Positions 1 through 13,202 of a stretch of 64,000 nucleotides of DNA are shown here, piece by piece. A program made the translations under genes and the position numbers. The notes under the pieces were generated by a model. It saw only the letters and a list, made by a program, of their open reading frames with translations. It did not search any database and had not been told where the DNA came from. Within the stretch, counting starts at the first letter, position 1. Each line of letters opens with the position of its first letter. This DNA comes from Paralichthys olivaceus (lineage: Eukaryota > Chordata > Actinopteri > Pleuronectiformes > Paralichthyidae): NCBI RefSeq assembly GCF_024713975.1, contig NC_091116.1, forward strand, positions 14,667,682 through 14,731,681, given 5' to 3'.

Positions 1-781
1 TTTTAATTTCGTCTATGAGTAAAGTAACGTAACAAATGTTGAGTTGTGTAGTTTTAAGAACGTGGGTTTGTATTTTATTCTTATTAGATTTCGTAATTTA
101 TTGACACATATATTTAACTGCATAAGATTCATATAGAAAAAAAGAAACGTGTCTGTTTGTTTGGTAGATGATACAATAATATTGATATGTAACATTTTTA
201 ATTATTAACTTTTTTAACTTTATATTTAGTTTAGACTGGATGAGGCTCCGCCCTGTCAGGTGATTGAAAGCTCCAGAAAAGACGTTTAAAATGCAAATGA
301 CTCATGTGGGCCTCTGTCGTCACTTTGTCTTTTACACTGTAAAACAAAACATCTGTTTTAACTAGTTCTTGGGTTCTTATTAGAGCTCTCTCGTTTCTCA
401 GGTTCTCTGGTTTAAGTCTTCTTAGGTTTTAGGTTTTTCTGTTTTAAGCTTCTTAGGTTTGGGGATTCTCTGGTGATAAGGTTCTCTCGTTTGAAGTTCC
501 GTACGTTTCTGGGTTCTCTGGGTTAAAGGTTCTCTAGCTCTGATGTTCTCAGGTTCAGTAAACGTTGTTTGATCTCCATTGAGCTCCGTTAGTTTCTGTC
601 AGAAAAAAGAAAAGTTTATGAAAACATTGTTTTATGCATAAATATTTTTCTTGTAAATTTAATGAATGATGCTGAGATTTCAGCATAGAACATAAAGTTT
701 AAAAAAATTCTGTAATCACAAAATCAGCTGTGAACTTATTTTAAATCAATAATCATCAGACTAAACTTAATTATTTCTTAC

Positions 782-3700
782 TGGACAGATCCTGAGTGGA
801 TTTCTTCTTCTGATGAGATCCTGGAGTCTGTTGAAATATTTAACATCCTCCATTAAAATGATTATACAAGTATTTAACATTATTCCTTTAAATTATTATA
901 AAAAAAATTACATCATTTATTCAAATTATTATTCTACAACTTCATATTCTTCTAATTATGATTCAAGATTAAAATCTCATGAGGACGTTTTCATGATTCC
1001 AAATTAAAACCTCTTAGTTTCAAATTTTCTTCCTATCAATAAAAAGAAATGAATGTTATTTTTTGTGCATAGTAAAAAAAACAAATAAAATATCGTACCT
1101 TCTTCTTGGAACCTGCAGAGCTCAGAGCGGCAATTTTACTCTCGATATCAGAAACCTGACAAATGAATGAACAATAAAAATATATAATAGTTATAAGATT
1201 TACATACACTGTAAAATTATATATATGATACAAATGAGTAGTTACAGTTTATATTTATATCTAAACTCTAATAATAATAAATGTATTATCATAGTTCATT
1301 ATCATAATATGATATATCATGTACATTATTATTTATAATTTGACGCTCTGCTGCAGGTGCGACTCTCAACCCACCTCACTCTCTGCTCCCTGGACTCTGG
1401 CGGCGGTGAGTGCCACCACGTCCTCCAGCTCCGACAGCTCAGAATCTGTTGTCCCTCCAAAACGATTTTTGGCGCTCTGCTCCAGTTTCCGAAGTTTTGT
1501 CTCCAGTTCGTATGACTGACCAGCGGTGATGTACACCTGCACAGGTGAGATGACAAACCCACCTGAGTCACCAGAGAGGGCGCTAACATGCTACCACACC
1601 TGTGATAATGATGGTGAAAAGACTGAGTATCGTTTAACAACATACTGACGTACTATTTCAATATGAGAACACAACACATAGATTTCACATAATTATATGT
1701 AAGATTTCTTATTATGAGTATTTTACTATTTCTTCATATTATAATTATAAAGATATAAAATGTATTTGTAATAATAAATAGACTCAGTAATATTCTCTTG
1801 TGTATTCATAAATAATTTTTTGAAGTTTTTCCTGACTCTTGTTGAGGGTTAAAAACAGAGGATGTCACACCTTGTTAAAGCCCTATGAGACAAATTATGA
1901 TTTGTGAATATGGGATATACACATAAAATTGGATTGATTGATAAATGTTCAGTATGTTGTGACAGATACTCGGACGTGTTGATTGACAGACGGACACACA
2001 CGGGACAATTGAAGCCATTCAGACATAGTTGTCATGCATCAGATTAGGCAGGGGGCGGGGCTTAGTTTGACCTTCAGACAGCGACGTTAAGGGGAAAACG
2101 AGGCGTGCAGTTCATGTTTGAATCTTACATTTTCCTCAAGTTCCCTGAAAGCATCATCTGCTTGCTTTACGTCAGTCCCTACTAAGTGGGATCTGTCTGT
2201 CGGCTCTGAGAGGCCGTACTCGACCATTGCGTTTTCTGTGGCATTAATGGTTCTCAGGACCTCAGTGGTGAGGTCACAGAGGGCGGCGGCAGTTGATCTC
2301 TGAAAGCCATGTAGAGGGACAGATGTTAGCAGCTGGAAAACAACATCAGATCCTGAAGCAGCCACTGGCCTGGACCACGATATGACCGTGTGGACGAGGT
2401 TCTGTCTATCGTTTACTCTTTTCACTTCACTTCACTTCACTTCGCTTCTTTCATCTTCACTTCACTTCTTTCATCATCACTTCTTTTCTTTCATCATCAC
2501 TTATTTTCTTTCATCATCACTTCACTTCTTTCATCATCACTTCACTTCACTTCTTTCATCATCACTTATTTTCTTTCATCATCACTTCGCTTCTTTCATC
2601 TTCACTTCACTTCTTTCATCATCACTTCACTTCTTTCATCATCACTTCTTTTCTTTCATCATCACTTCACTTCTTTCATCATCACTTCACTTTGCTTCTT
2701 TCATCATCACTTCACTTCTTTCATCATCACTTCTTTTCTTTCATCATCACTTCACTTCTTTCATCATCACTTCACTTTGCTTCTTTCATCATCACTTCAC
2801 TTCTTTCATCATCACTTCTTTTCTTTCATCATCACTTCACTTCTTTCATCATCACTTCACTTCTTTCATCATCACTTCTTTTCTTTCATCATCACTTATT
2901 TTCTTTCATCATCACTTCACTTCTTTCAACTTCACTTCACTTCTTTTCTTTCATCATCACTTCACTACTTTCATCATCACTTCTTTTCTTTCATCATCAC
3001 TTATTTTCTTTCATCATCACTTCACTTCTTTCAACTTCACTTCACTTCTTTTCTTTCATCATCACTTCACTACTTTCATCATCAATTCACTTCTTTCAAC
3101 TTCACTTCTTTTCTTTCATCATCACTTCACATCACTTCTTTCATCTTCAGTTGTAGTCCAGGCTGTGTCTGCTTCACCTTCACATTAAAAGTTAAGTTGC
3201 AGGAAGCAGCTTGTTAGTGGAGGAGTCATGCAGCATCACTTTAAATCTGGTTAACGTTAAAGTGAAGAATCCACGTCTGAAACTGACTGACTGACAACTA
3301 ACTAACTAACTATCTAACTGACTAACTAACTATCTATCTAACTAACGAACTGACTGACTCACTAACTATTTAACTGACTAACTAACTGACTGACAACTAA
3401 CTAACTATCTAACTGACTTACTGACTAACTATTTAACTAACTGACTGACTATCTGACGAACTAACTATCTAACTGACTTACTGACTAACTATTGAACTAA
3501 CTATCGAACTGACTGACTGACTATCTGACTAACTAACTATCTAACTGACTTACTGACTAACTGACTGACTAACTATTTAACTAACTGACTGACTGACTAA
3601 CTGACTTACTAACTATTTAACTGACTAACTAACTATTTAACTGACTAACTAACTAGCTAACTGACTGACTAACTTTTTTACTGACTGACTGACTAACTGA

Positions 3701-6700
3701 CTAACTATTTAACTAACTAACTATCTAACTGACTAACTAACTGACTGACTCACTAACTATTTAACTGACTAACTAACTGACTGACAAATGACTAACTAAC
3801 TATCCACTTGACATATTCACTAACTATTTAACTAACTAACTAACTGACTGACTGACAACTAACTAACTATCTAACTGACTGACTGACTAACTATCTAACT
3901 AACTGAATGACTATCTGACTAACTAACTATCTAACTGACTTACTGACTAACTATTGAACTAACTAACTATCGAACTGACTGACTGACTATCTGACTAACT
4001 AACTATCTAACTGACTTACTGACTTACTGACTTACTGACTAACTGACTGACTTACTGACTAACTATTTAACTAACTGACTGACTGACTAACTAACTATCT
4101 AACTGACTTACTGACTAACTAACTATTTAACTGACTAACTAACTAGCTAACTGACTGACTAACTATTTTACTGACTGACTGACTAACTGACTAACTATTT
4201 AACTGACTAACTAACTAGCTAACTGACTAACTATTTTACTGACTGACTGACTAACTGACTAACTATTTAACTGACTAACTAACTATCTAACTGACTGACT
4301 GACTAACTATTTAACAGACTAACTAACTATCTAACTGTTTAACTGACTAACTAACTAGCTAACTGACTAACTAACTATCTAACTGACTGACTGACTAACT
4401 ATTTAACAGACTAACTAACTATCTAACTGTTTAACTGACTAACTAACTAGCTAACTGACTGACTAACTATTTTACTGACTGACTGACTAACTGACTAACT
4501 ATGACCTAACTATCTAACTATTTAACTGACTAACTAACTAGCTAACTGACTGACTGACTGACTAACTATCTAACTGACTTACTAACTATTTAACTGACTA
4601 ACTAACTATTTAACTGACTAACTAACTAGCTAACTGACTGACTAACTATTTTACTGACTGACTGACTAACTGACTAACTATTTAACTGACTAACTGACTA
4701 ACTTACTAAGTATCTCACTGACTGACTGATTCAGTGTCAAACAGGAAACAGCTGTCTTGACCTCTGACCTACCTTCTGAGCCTCAGTCGGGACCTCGTCA
4801 CTGGACGAGCTCAGTTCTTTGACCTTCAGAGAATCCAGCGTCACGGCAGCGCCACGGGCGCCGGCAGAACCTTTACCCAGAGAGAAGGGCTTCTTCTCGT
4901 CGTCCGATGACACGCCCTTATCGCTCAGGTTTCCCGCCAACTCACTCAACTTCCTCCGCAGCTTCTCCTCCTCGTTCTGAGTGGATGGAGTGGATGCCTG
5001 ATGGAGAACACAGACGTGATGTAAAGAATTGATTTGATTTTGATATTTATTAATCAGCATTGAAGCTGACGTCACCTCGTCGCCGGGCGTCATCTTCTCC
5101 TCCAGACGACTCAACAGACTCTCGATGGCCGACATGCGTTTGCTCAGCTCGTTTATCTGCAACATTGAAAAAAAGAAACTCATGTTTCTATTCTTTATCA
5201 CAAACTGTTTCCCAGGCAACAGAAACACATTCTCACTTTTTACAGAACTTTTTGTTTAGTTTGAATGTCGCTGCCGATCATGTGACGTTAGTATTAGACA
5301 TTGTTTGATCGTTGATTGGTTGTTGGTTCTTACAGGCGGGGCTTGTCCCAGGTTCTCCTGAGATGATGCTCTGCTGTTCCTGCGGCGGTGGGGGGGCTGC
5401 TGGTACATGGGGGGGGGGTACCTCTGGTACTCATCCTCATCAGAGGTATCGACGTACTGTTGCCTAGCAACCGACGAACTGATCTTGGACAGCGAACGAG
5501 TTCGCACCATCCTCTCCCCATTGTCCTCTGATCAAACACAGTAAATATGAACAGGTAAATATTTACTGATAAAGTAAAAAAATACATTAAACAGATGTAT
5601 TATTCTATTATTAAAAATATTAAAACAAAGATTTAAATGTGACATTTAATGAAACATAAAATGAATCAAAAGACATTTAAAAAAATCAAAATTAAAGGAA
5701 TTATTATATTAAAAATACACATAATAACTATAATATTACAAATACTTTATACTAATAATTGTAATTAACAAAAATAATAATAATATCATACTTGCTCTAT
5801 GGTTTGTGTACTCTGTGTGTACTGTGTAGTACTGACCGGGCCTCATGGCGTACCGATCCAGACTCTTTCTGCGGTTGCCACGTTGACTGTACGTATCATA
5901 GTCGACATCATTCCTGTAAAATCGATCTTCCTGCATCTGCTGATGAAATTAGTCATGTGACCACAACATGTGTTCAGGTGTGTGACGTGTTCAGGTGTGT
6001 GACGTGTTCAGGTGTGTGACGTGTTCAGGTGTGTGACGTGTTCAGGTGTGTGTTCAGTTTTCTGAAATACCTGTACAGACGCTCGTCGTGAATGAGGAAA
6101 ATATTCCTCAGAGTCAAAGTCAAGCGGATGAACCGACAGCAGACGTTTACTTTTCCTCATCTGACAATTAAAAACAGGAAGTTAAATATGTGTTGTCTCA
6201 TCATGATAAGGTTCTTTTTATATTTCTACAGTTTACCACTTTGTAGCGCTGAGCCTCAGACTCGCCATGGTCGTCCTCGTTAACGTTGTACATGTCTGCA
6301 GAGACGGAGACAAAAATCTTTAGGACTGAGACAAATAACACAATCAGCTGTTTTATTGTGAACTCACAGTTGCGGACGTCTGGCATACTCTGCGTGTCAT
6401 CATCACGACCACCTGAGGAATCAAACGCTACACTGATCAAACACCATGGACAAGTGAGACTGGTGAACGATAGACAGGTAAGGGTTGGACAGATGAATGA
6501 TGGACAGGTGAAGGTGAAAGGTATGTAATGACGTTGTCATGGTGACTTACCGTCCCCATTCAGCCTCTTGTACAATGACCTCATGACCTTGGCGCTGCCA
6601 AAGCGTTTGAATCGGTTTCTGACGTTGTCATGGTACCAGCCAACGGTGCCAATCTTCAACACCCTGTACACACAACACCAGACCGTGTGGGTGGAGTCTG

Positions 6701-9374
6701 ACCATGTAGGTGGAGTGTGACCTGGTTGTGTGGGTGGAGTCTCACCTGGTCATGCGGCAGTTGTCACACACCCAGCCGTGCTCCTTCTTGTTGTAGCGGC
6801 TGCAGGATTTACACGTGTACATGTGACAGTCGAGACACTGACGTTTACTGTTGACCAGGAACTTGAATGGTTGAAGGCAACGGATACACATCGAGTCCGA
6901 CAGTTTACTCTGAGAACCCAACAACTCTCGCTTCGTGTCCTCCTTCTCAATCTTATTCTTCAAGTCACTGCAAAACAAGCAGACCATCAACAACTGGATC
7001 AACCACTGGATCAACCACTGGATCAACGACTGGATCAACCACTGGATCAGTATCTGGATCAACCACTGGATTAACAACAGGATCAACATCTGGATCAACC
7101 ACTGGAGTAACCACTGGATCAACATCTGGATCAATCACTGGATCAACAACAGGATCAACATCTGGATCAACCACTGGATCAACCACTGGATCAGTATCTG
7201 GATCAATCACTGGATTAACAACAGGATCAACATCTGGATCAATCACTGGATTAACAACAGGATCAACATCTGGATCAATCACTGGATTAACAACAGGATC
7301 AACATCTGGATCAACCACTGGAGTAACCACTGGAGTAACCACTGGATCAACATCTGGATCAACCACTGGATCAGTATCTGGATCAACCACTGGATTAACA
7401 ACAGGATCAACGACTGGATCAACCACTGGATCAGTATCTGGATCAACCACTGGATTAACAACAGGATCAACATCTGGATCAACCACTGGAGTAACCACTG
7501 GATCAACATCTGGATCAATCACTGGATCAACAACAGGATCAACATCTGGATCAACCACTGGATCAACCCCTGGATCAACATCAGGATCAATCACTGGATC
7601 AACAACAGGATCAACATCTGGATCAACCACTGGATCAACCCCTGGATCAACATCAGGATCAATCACTGGATCAACAACAGGATCAACATCTGGGTCAATC
7701 ACTGGATCAACCACTGGATCAACAACAGGATCAAGAACAGGATCAATCACTGGATCAACATCTGGATCAACCACTGGATCAACAACAGGATCAACACCTG
7801 GATCAACAACAGGATTAACCACTGGATCAACAACAGGATCAACATCTGGATCAATCACTGGATCAACATCTGGGTCAATCACTGGGTCAATCACTGGATC
7901 AACAACAGGATCAACATCTGGATCAACCACTGGATCAACAACAGGATCAACATCTGGATCAACAACAGGATCAATAACTGGATCAATCACTGGATCAACC
8001 ACTGGATCAACCACTGGATCAACCCCTGGATCAACATCAGGATCAACAACAGGATCAACATCTGGATCAATCACTGGATCAACAACAGGATCAACATCTG
8101 GATCAACCACTGGATCAACCCCTGGATCAACATCAGGATCAATCACTGGATCAACAACAGGATCAACATCTGGATCAATCACTGGATCAACAACAGGATC
8201 AACATCTGGGTCAATCACTGGATCAACCATTGGATCAACAACAGGATCAAGAACAGGATCAATCACTGGATCAACATCTGGATCAACCACTGGATCAACA
8301 ACAGGATCAACACCTGGATCAACAACAGGATTAACCACTGGATCAACAACAGGATCAACATCTGGATCAATCACTGGATCAACATGTGGGTCAATCACTG
8401 GATCAACCAAAGGATCAATCACTGGATCAATCACTGGATTAACATCTGGATCAATCACTGGATTAATAACAGGATCAACATCTGGATCAACATCTGGATC
8501 AACCACTGGATCAACAACAGGATCAACATCTGGATCAACAACAGGATTAACCACTGGATCAACAACAGGATCAACATCTGGATCAATCACTGGATCAACA
8601 TCTGGGTCAATCACTGGATCAACCAAAGGATCAATCACTGGATCAACATCTGGATCAACCACTGGATCAACAACAGGATTAACCACTGGATCAACAACAG
8701 GATCAACATCTGGATCAACAACAGGATCAACCACTGGATCAACATCTGGAAATGAAGTGTGATGAGTTTTACAGACAAACCTCACAGGAGGGGGCGGGGT
8801 TGAATCTGAATGAGCGGGCCGTGGTCACATGCTGCTGGGGTTCAAACGTGTGACGCTGGTGAATCAGTGAAGACATTTAAATAAAAAATGTCAGACTCTG
8901 ACATCATCAGTGTCAATGTGGTTTCCATGACGATGATCAGATGTTACAGGACTCAGTGAAGCCAGTTGTTTACTGATCACGTCTGTATTGATCATCAGTG
9001 ATCACAGAAAACTAATGTTGACTATTGAGTGTGTGTGTGTGTGTGTCTGTGAGTCTGCCTGCCCCCGGGGCTGATGGGAACTGGAGTCCTCAGTGGAAAC
9101 AGAGGAGTCTTTGTGAGCTTCCTGTTTTCTCTGCTCCGTGTGACTGAGCCGTGATCGACTGAACAACAACATCTTTCACTCCGAGCTCCACTAGAGGAAG
9201 TCAGAGACTTTGATCGATCCATAAACTGATACTGATCCATAAACTGATCAACCCAGGAACTTACCCCAGTCGCTCCTCCTCTTTTTTACGAAGGTTAAAA
9301 TCTCGTTGAATCACCTCCCAGACGTGTTTTGCTTCTTCGTCCGACAGACGAGAAAGATCCAACTTTCGCTCCAT
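782..9374 (-). CDS. mlph: Melanophilin (Slac2-a), Rab27/myosin Va adaptor; 3' end outside window
   Basis: Links Rab27 on melanosomes to myosin Va and actin. Exons read from the minus strand: 9265-9374, 6746-6967, 6551-6663, 6368-6412, 6237-6295, 6071-6160, 5837-5939, 5334-5527, 5076-5156, 4773-4997, 2129-2299, 1375-1536, 1099-1155 and probably 782-809. Frames close over all of these, giving 544 codons before the last small exon. Exon 1 starts [19 protein letters not shown], the Rab-binding helix. Exon 2 holds the FYVE-like zinc finger with its CxxC pairs (CIRC, CLDC, CKSC, CDNC). Exon 3 has [10 protein letters not shown], and exon 6 has [16 protein letters not shown] as in melanophilin. Exons 12-13 form the C-terminal coiled coil ending [20 protein letters not shown] is the alternative, but the finger and the SKRLLSVH and [13 protein letters not shown] segments fit MLPH better. 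Introns 1 and 10 are swollen by three tandem arrays. Confidence 0.9.
2411..3155. repeat. Pyrimidine-rich tandem array in mlph intron 10
   Basis: About 745 bp of repeats built from TTTCATCATCACTTC with variable extra CACTTC or TTTTC blocks, so the unit length is irregular (roughly 15-25 bp). The plus strand is almost pure pyrimidine plus A; the mlph transcript strand is therefore GA-rich. It lies just 5' (in transcript order) of the exon at 2129-2299. All plus-strand reading frames stay open because the units lack stops, but nothing suggests coding. Confidence 0.95.
3283..4735. repeat. ACTA/ACTG tetranucleotide-derived array in mlph intron 10
   Basis: About 1.45 kb of degenerate tetranucleotides (aact, gact, tatct) arranged in higher-order blocks such as actgactaactatctaact. 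Blocks of about 60-140 bp recur, for example the aactagctaactgactgact segments near 3650, 4140, 4210, 4440 and 4620. This suggests a microsatellite later amplified in larger units. It ends about 40 bp before the donor of the mlph exon at 4773-4997. Confidence 0.95.
5971..6056. repeat. Short 17-bp tandem repeat in an mlph intron
   Basis: Four to five copies of gttcaggtgtgtgacgt lie in the small intron between the mlph exons at 5837-5939 and 6071-6160. The repeat ends about 14 bp from the downstream donor. Confidence 0.9.
6990..8752. repeat. 12-bp minisatellite GGATCAACMACT in mlph intron 1
   Basis: About 1.76 kb of a 12-bp unit (ggatcaaccact and variants ggatcaacatct, ggatcaacaaca, ggatcaatcact, ggattaac). 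The array begins about 20 bp from the acceptor of mlph exon 2 and fills most of intron 1. Because 12 is a multiple of three and the unit lacks stops, it gives open frames of 600 or more codons on both strands (GSTT, INHW and DPVV type). Higher-order duplications are visible: the segment near 7540-7860 closely resembles 8090-8400. Confidence 0.97.
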
Positions 9375-10606
9375 GACGCTGAAATGATGAAAAACTGAAT
9401 GAGTCACTGCGGCTAGATCAATAACAGCTGATCACCATGACAACATCATTAATAATGACATGATTGGAGTTCCACAGGGTTCCACTGATGGACCCTCATA
9501 GTTAATTTAATATGAAGTTAAATGACGAGAAAAAACATTTAAAGAAAAGTTTCATAGAATGAAATAAAAAATGTTAGAAATATTTATTTCTATTTCCTTT
9601 TTTTTGAGAAAAAACTGAGTTTTGAGATTACAGATGCAAAATAGTGTCAGAAAAAGTTTGTAATTACATGGAGCAAAAAAATTTAGTTAAGATATTTAAA
9701 TAATTACAAAAACATATTTGATGTATGTTTTTAAAAAATATTTAATGTATGTTTAAAAAAAAAGTTTTAATACGTGTGAAGAAAAAGTCAAGAAATGATA
9801 TAATGTTAATACAATGTCACAATGTCAAAGTGATGTCATAACATCCAGTTTATGACAGATTAGATGACTATCAGGTGCATTTTGGGAAATATCTGACTTT
9901 TTAACACGACAGAAACTTTATAAAAGAGAAACTGAAAAGTTTATAAGCAGCCGCAAACAAACAAAGTTCTGTTTTTTTGAAAAAGTGAAATTCACCAACA
10001 ATTTTTTATTAAAACCTGTTAAATTCAAACATTTACTACCAGATATTTTCATCAGTGTAATTTGGTTTATTTGAGGAAATAAAAGAATTTAAAAGTTTAA
10101 AAAGACGAAAACATGAACTTCATGAAAATCAGCATTTTACACATGTAGATCAGAGAAGTTGGTGAAGTTGTTGGTTGCTTGGTCAGTTGCAGTTCGTCAC
10201 CACGCCCTGAAGATTCCACCGATCCAGAACTTTACCAACTTTTAAAATTATTATTTTTAATTCATTAACGTTTCATGTTTGATTCACTCCTTCAAAATAA
10301 AAGACAAACTAATGTTTGAGTTTTCGTCTGTTTTATCGACTGTTAAAGTTTAGTTAAATTTGATCAATACGTTTAATTTACAATAAGTAAAAAGTAGAAC
10401 TAATAAAATCTAACGAGTTAAATAAAGACAGATAAGGTTTTACAGTGTCCTGGTTCAGACTGAAGTTTACTGTAAAACTATGGAACGCACATTATTAAGT
10501 TAAAACTAATAAGTTAGAAAATGAGATTAAAGAAAATCAACTGACCGTGTTTGAGCTTCGTCACGACGATCTGATGAAAAACTCAGAGTTTGAACTGAGC
10601 TCAGAG
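9375..10606. other. mlph 5' region: AT-rich intron and probable noncoding first exon
   Basis: No coding sequence is seen. A probable noncoding mlph exon ends at a donor on the minus strand at 10545 (exon ...CAAACACG followed by GTCAGT), with its 5' end near 10600. The rest is AT-rich intron, with a short GT run at 9029-9046 lying inside intron 1. Confidence 0.4.
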
Positions 10607-10622
10607 TCACATGATCACATGA
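10607..10622. promoter_or_regulatory. Two abutting TCACATGA (M-box/E-box) octamers upstream of mlph
   Basis: The sequence TCACATGATCACATGA is two head-to-tail copies of the octamer bound by MITF/TFE bHLH-Zip factors. They sit just upstream of the probable mlph noncoding exon (minus strand, about 10545-10600). MITF controls pigment-cell genes in vertebrates, and melanophilin acts in pigment cells, so the position is sensible. The promoter assignment is inferred. Confidence 0.5.
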
Positions 10623-10964
10623 TGAGCTCCTCCTGACACACACACACACACACCCACACACACACACACGATGCTGCAGGGCGCACACACACACTGCGTT
10701 AAATCTGATTTGATCAGATGATGATAATTTTATGTAATACAAATAATATACAATTGAAAGGTCACATTATTATAAGTACATATTTCTATATAGTAAAGGT
10801 ACAGTAAGTCATATTATTATGAAATAAGATAAAGTATAAAGTCATATAATATTATTGCAAAGCCATAATATAAAATGTTTTAGTAATGTTTAAGTTAACA
10901 TTGTCGAATAATATATAGAATAAAATGTATTAAATACAATACTATTCATAATAATCAATTTTAT

Positions 10965-10995
<31 letters not shown>

Positions 10996-12960
10996 AAGTC
11001 TATATTATCTAATTAAATAACAATTAAGTAACATATTATTGTGCAATCATAATATTTAAGTCACATTTTTTTAATAGAGTAATATTACATTATAAAATCA
11101 ATATTAAGTAATAAAGTCACAAAATAAAAAAGTGATATACATGATATGATAATATTCATAAATAGAGCGATATGACTATATAAATGAGAGATTTTATTTC
11201 ATTCTATAACATGCAATGTGGAGGATAAAAGTTATGATTTATAATAATTAAATCACATAAAATAATTTGATATTATTTTATATTAAAAATAGTATGAAAT
11301 ATTTTGATTTCAATGAAAATAAAATGAGATAAGTTTAAAGTGAAAATAAAACATTAAAATAAGAAGAATTGTCAACTTTGAGAGCATCAATATTTAATAA
11401 CACACAAACACACACACACTTTGATATGTAGTTGCTGATTATGACCACAGGAGGGCGCTCTGACATTAGAACCATGATCAGAACCCTGTTTATTAAGGGA
11501 ACTGAATTTAAAGAAACAATTTTAATACAACTGAATCAGACAGAAATATTAAAATAATAAAAATATTTATTCTAAATTTCATTTAGTTCTTATCTTTTAA
11601 TGTCTTTTTGATGTATATATATGTATTTTATATTTTTACTTATATCAGTGAACACATAGAACACACATTATATACAGTATGTTCACTCTATATGAACTAC
11701 ATACATATACACACATGATGCTGTATGCTCTGAAAAGACGATTAAACATGACCTGTCAAAATAAAACAGACAAAATAAAACATGTTGAGACGAAACATAA
11801 CAGTAACACAAACAACAGTAACACATACACACACACACACACACACACATCAGTAACACACAAACAACACACACAGTTAATACTTGTTTCTATTTATTTA
11901 ACATAATAACAGAGAAGAGTCATTAAATCTTTTTAAAGTCTGTGTGTGAGAGAAACATGAGCACAAACTGATTTAACTCAGATCAATGTGAGGCCTCGGA
12001 CTCTTCACAACAACTTAATAAAATAAAATGAATCAAACGTTTCTGACAAAAGACATTTCAAAGACACATCAAAGACACATCGAAGACACAATGAGACATC
12101 AACATAAAATGAGACACAGCAACATTCAATTTATAAATATAAACATCAACAGGAACAGGAAAGACAAATAATGTCCCACACATTAACACTGATGCCTGTT
12201 CATGTGTGTGTGTTTCCGTCACATCAGTCGACCGTGTCTGTCTGTTGTGGTCGTGACTCAAATGTAGAGTCAACAAGGTCGTTCAGTATCTGGTTTCCTT
12301 TTTTGTCACATCATGACTCAGTGTCTTTATCTAAATAAAGGCGCTGAGTCAGGATCTGAGTCCAACATGTTAAACAGAGACGTGGTTATTAAAAACATTT
12401 GAGACAAATATTTAAAGGAGAAGAAACGGGAACAAACTTCTGTTTGATGTGAGAAACATTGAACCAAACTTTTTCTTGAATCTGTCATCACTTCCTGTTC
12501 AGAGGATTTAAATTCACCAATCAGACATCAGGAAAGTCGTCTCGTTATCCGTGTCTCTAACCACGTTATCAGAATGCGAGTGTGACATGATTTAGTTTTG
12601 AAGCTGCTCGACCTCTTTGTCCTCACGTCCTCATGTTTCCCAGCATGTCTCAGTCCAGCTTGGTCACCCTCTGAAACTCGACCCCGTCTATTCTGGTCCT
12701 ATATAAATAACCTGCGTTCATCAGACGACTAAACAAGGCCAGGAGACGTTCACTGACTTGGTAAATATAGGAAACACGTGCGCCGCTAAATACAGACACA
12801 GAGGGAGAGTCCCCGAGAATTTAAATCAAACTTTATGTACAACATTATCACTTACAGTCTGAACAAAAACACAACACTGAGTTTTTAGTTTTAATTTTTT
12901 CTTGATTTTTATTTTTCACTGAGAAACGACGACTACAAACCTCACTCAATAATCACATAA
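10623..12960. other. Intergenic mlph-trim63, AT-rich, no gene seen
   Basis: Strongly AT-rich DNA with small microsatellites: AC-rich at 10637-10668 and 11826-11850, AT at 10972-10990. No splice-linked coding segments or RNA genes were recognised. The right end (about 12880-12960) probably lies near the 3' end of trim63. Confidence 0.6.
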
Positions 12961-13202
12961 AACTTTATTCACACTTGAAGACAGTTACACAGTTCAGACC
13001 AGAACCAGAAAAATACAAAAGTATAAAAAATCAAATACAAAATAAAAAGTTCCAAAACTTTGTGAAAAAATTGCACAACCTGTTTATTTTCAACATGAAA
13101 CTGAAGTTTGTGAAGAAGCAGCAGAATCAAAGTGACGTCCTGGTCGTCGTTCTTCACCGTCTGTTTGGTCATGTGACCAGGATCAACTGATTCTGTCGGT
13201 TT

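Noticed and set aside
2382-3217. Three long plus-strand frames rich in [11 protein letters not shown].
   Set aside because: Low-complexity pyrimidine array within mlph intron 10, antisense to the gene.
5060-6528. Several 60-85-codon plus-strand frames across the mlph exons.
   Set aside because: Antisense shadows of mlph coding exons, which are confirmed by frame and family similarity on the minus strand.
6867-8785. Open frames of 606-631 codons on both strands ([23 protein letters not shown] types) that could be read as a secreted repeat protein or antifreeze/mucin-like gene.
   Set aside because: They arise from a 12-bp stop-free minisatellite inside mlph intron 1, are open in several frames at once, and have no start, splice or promoter context.
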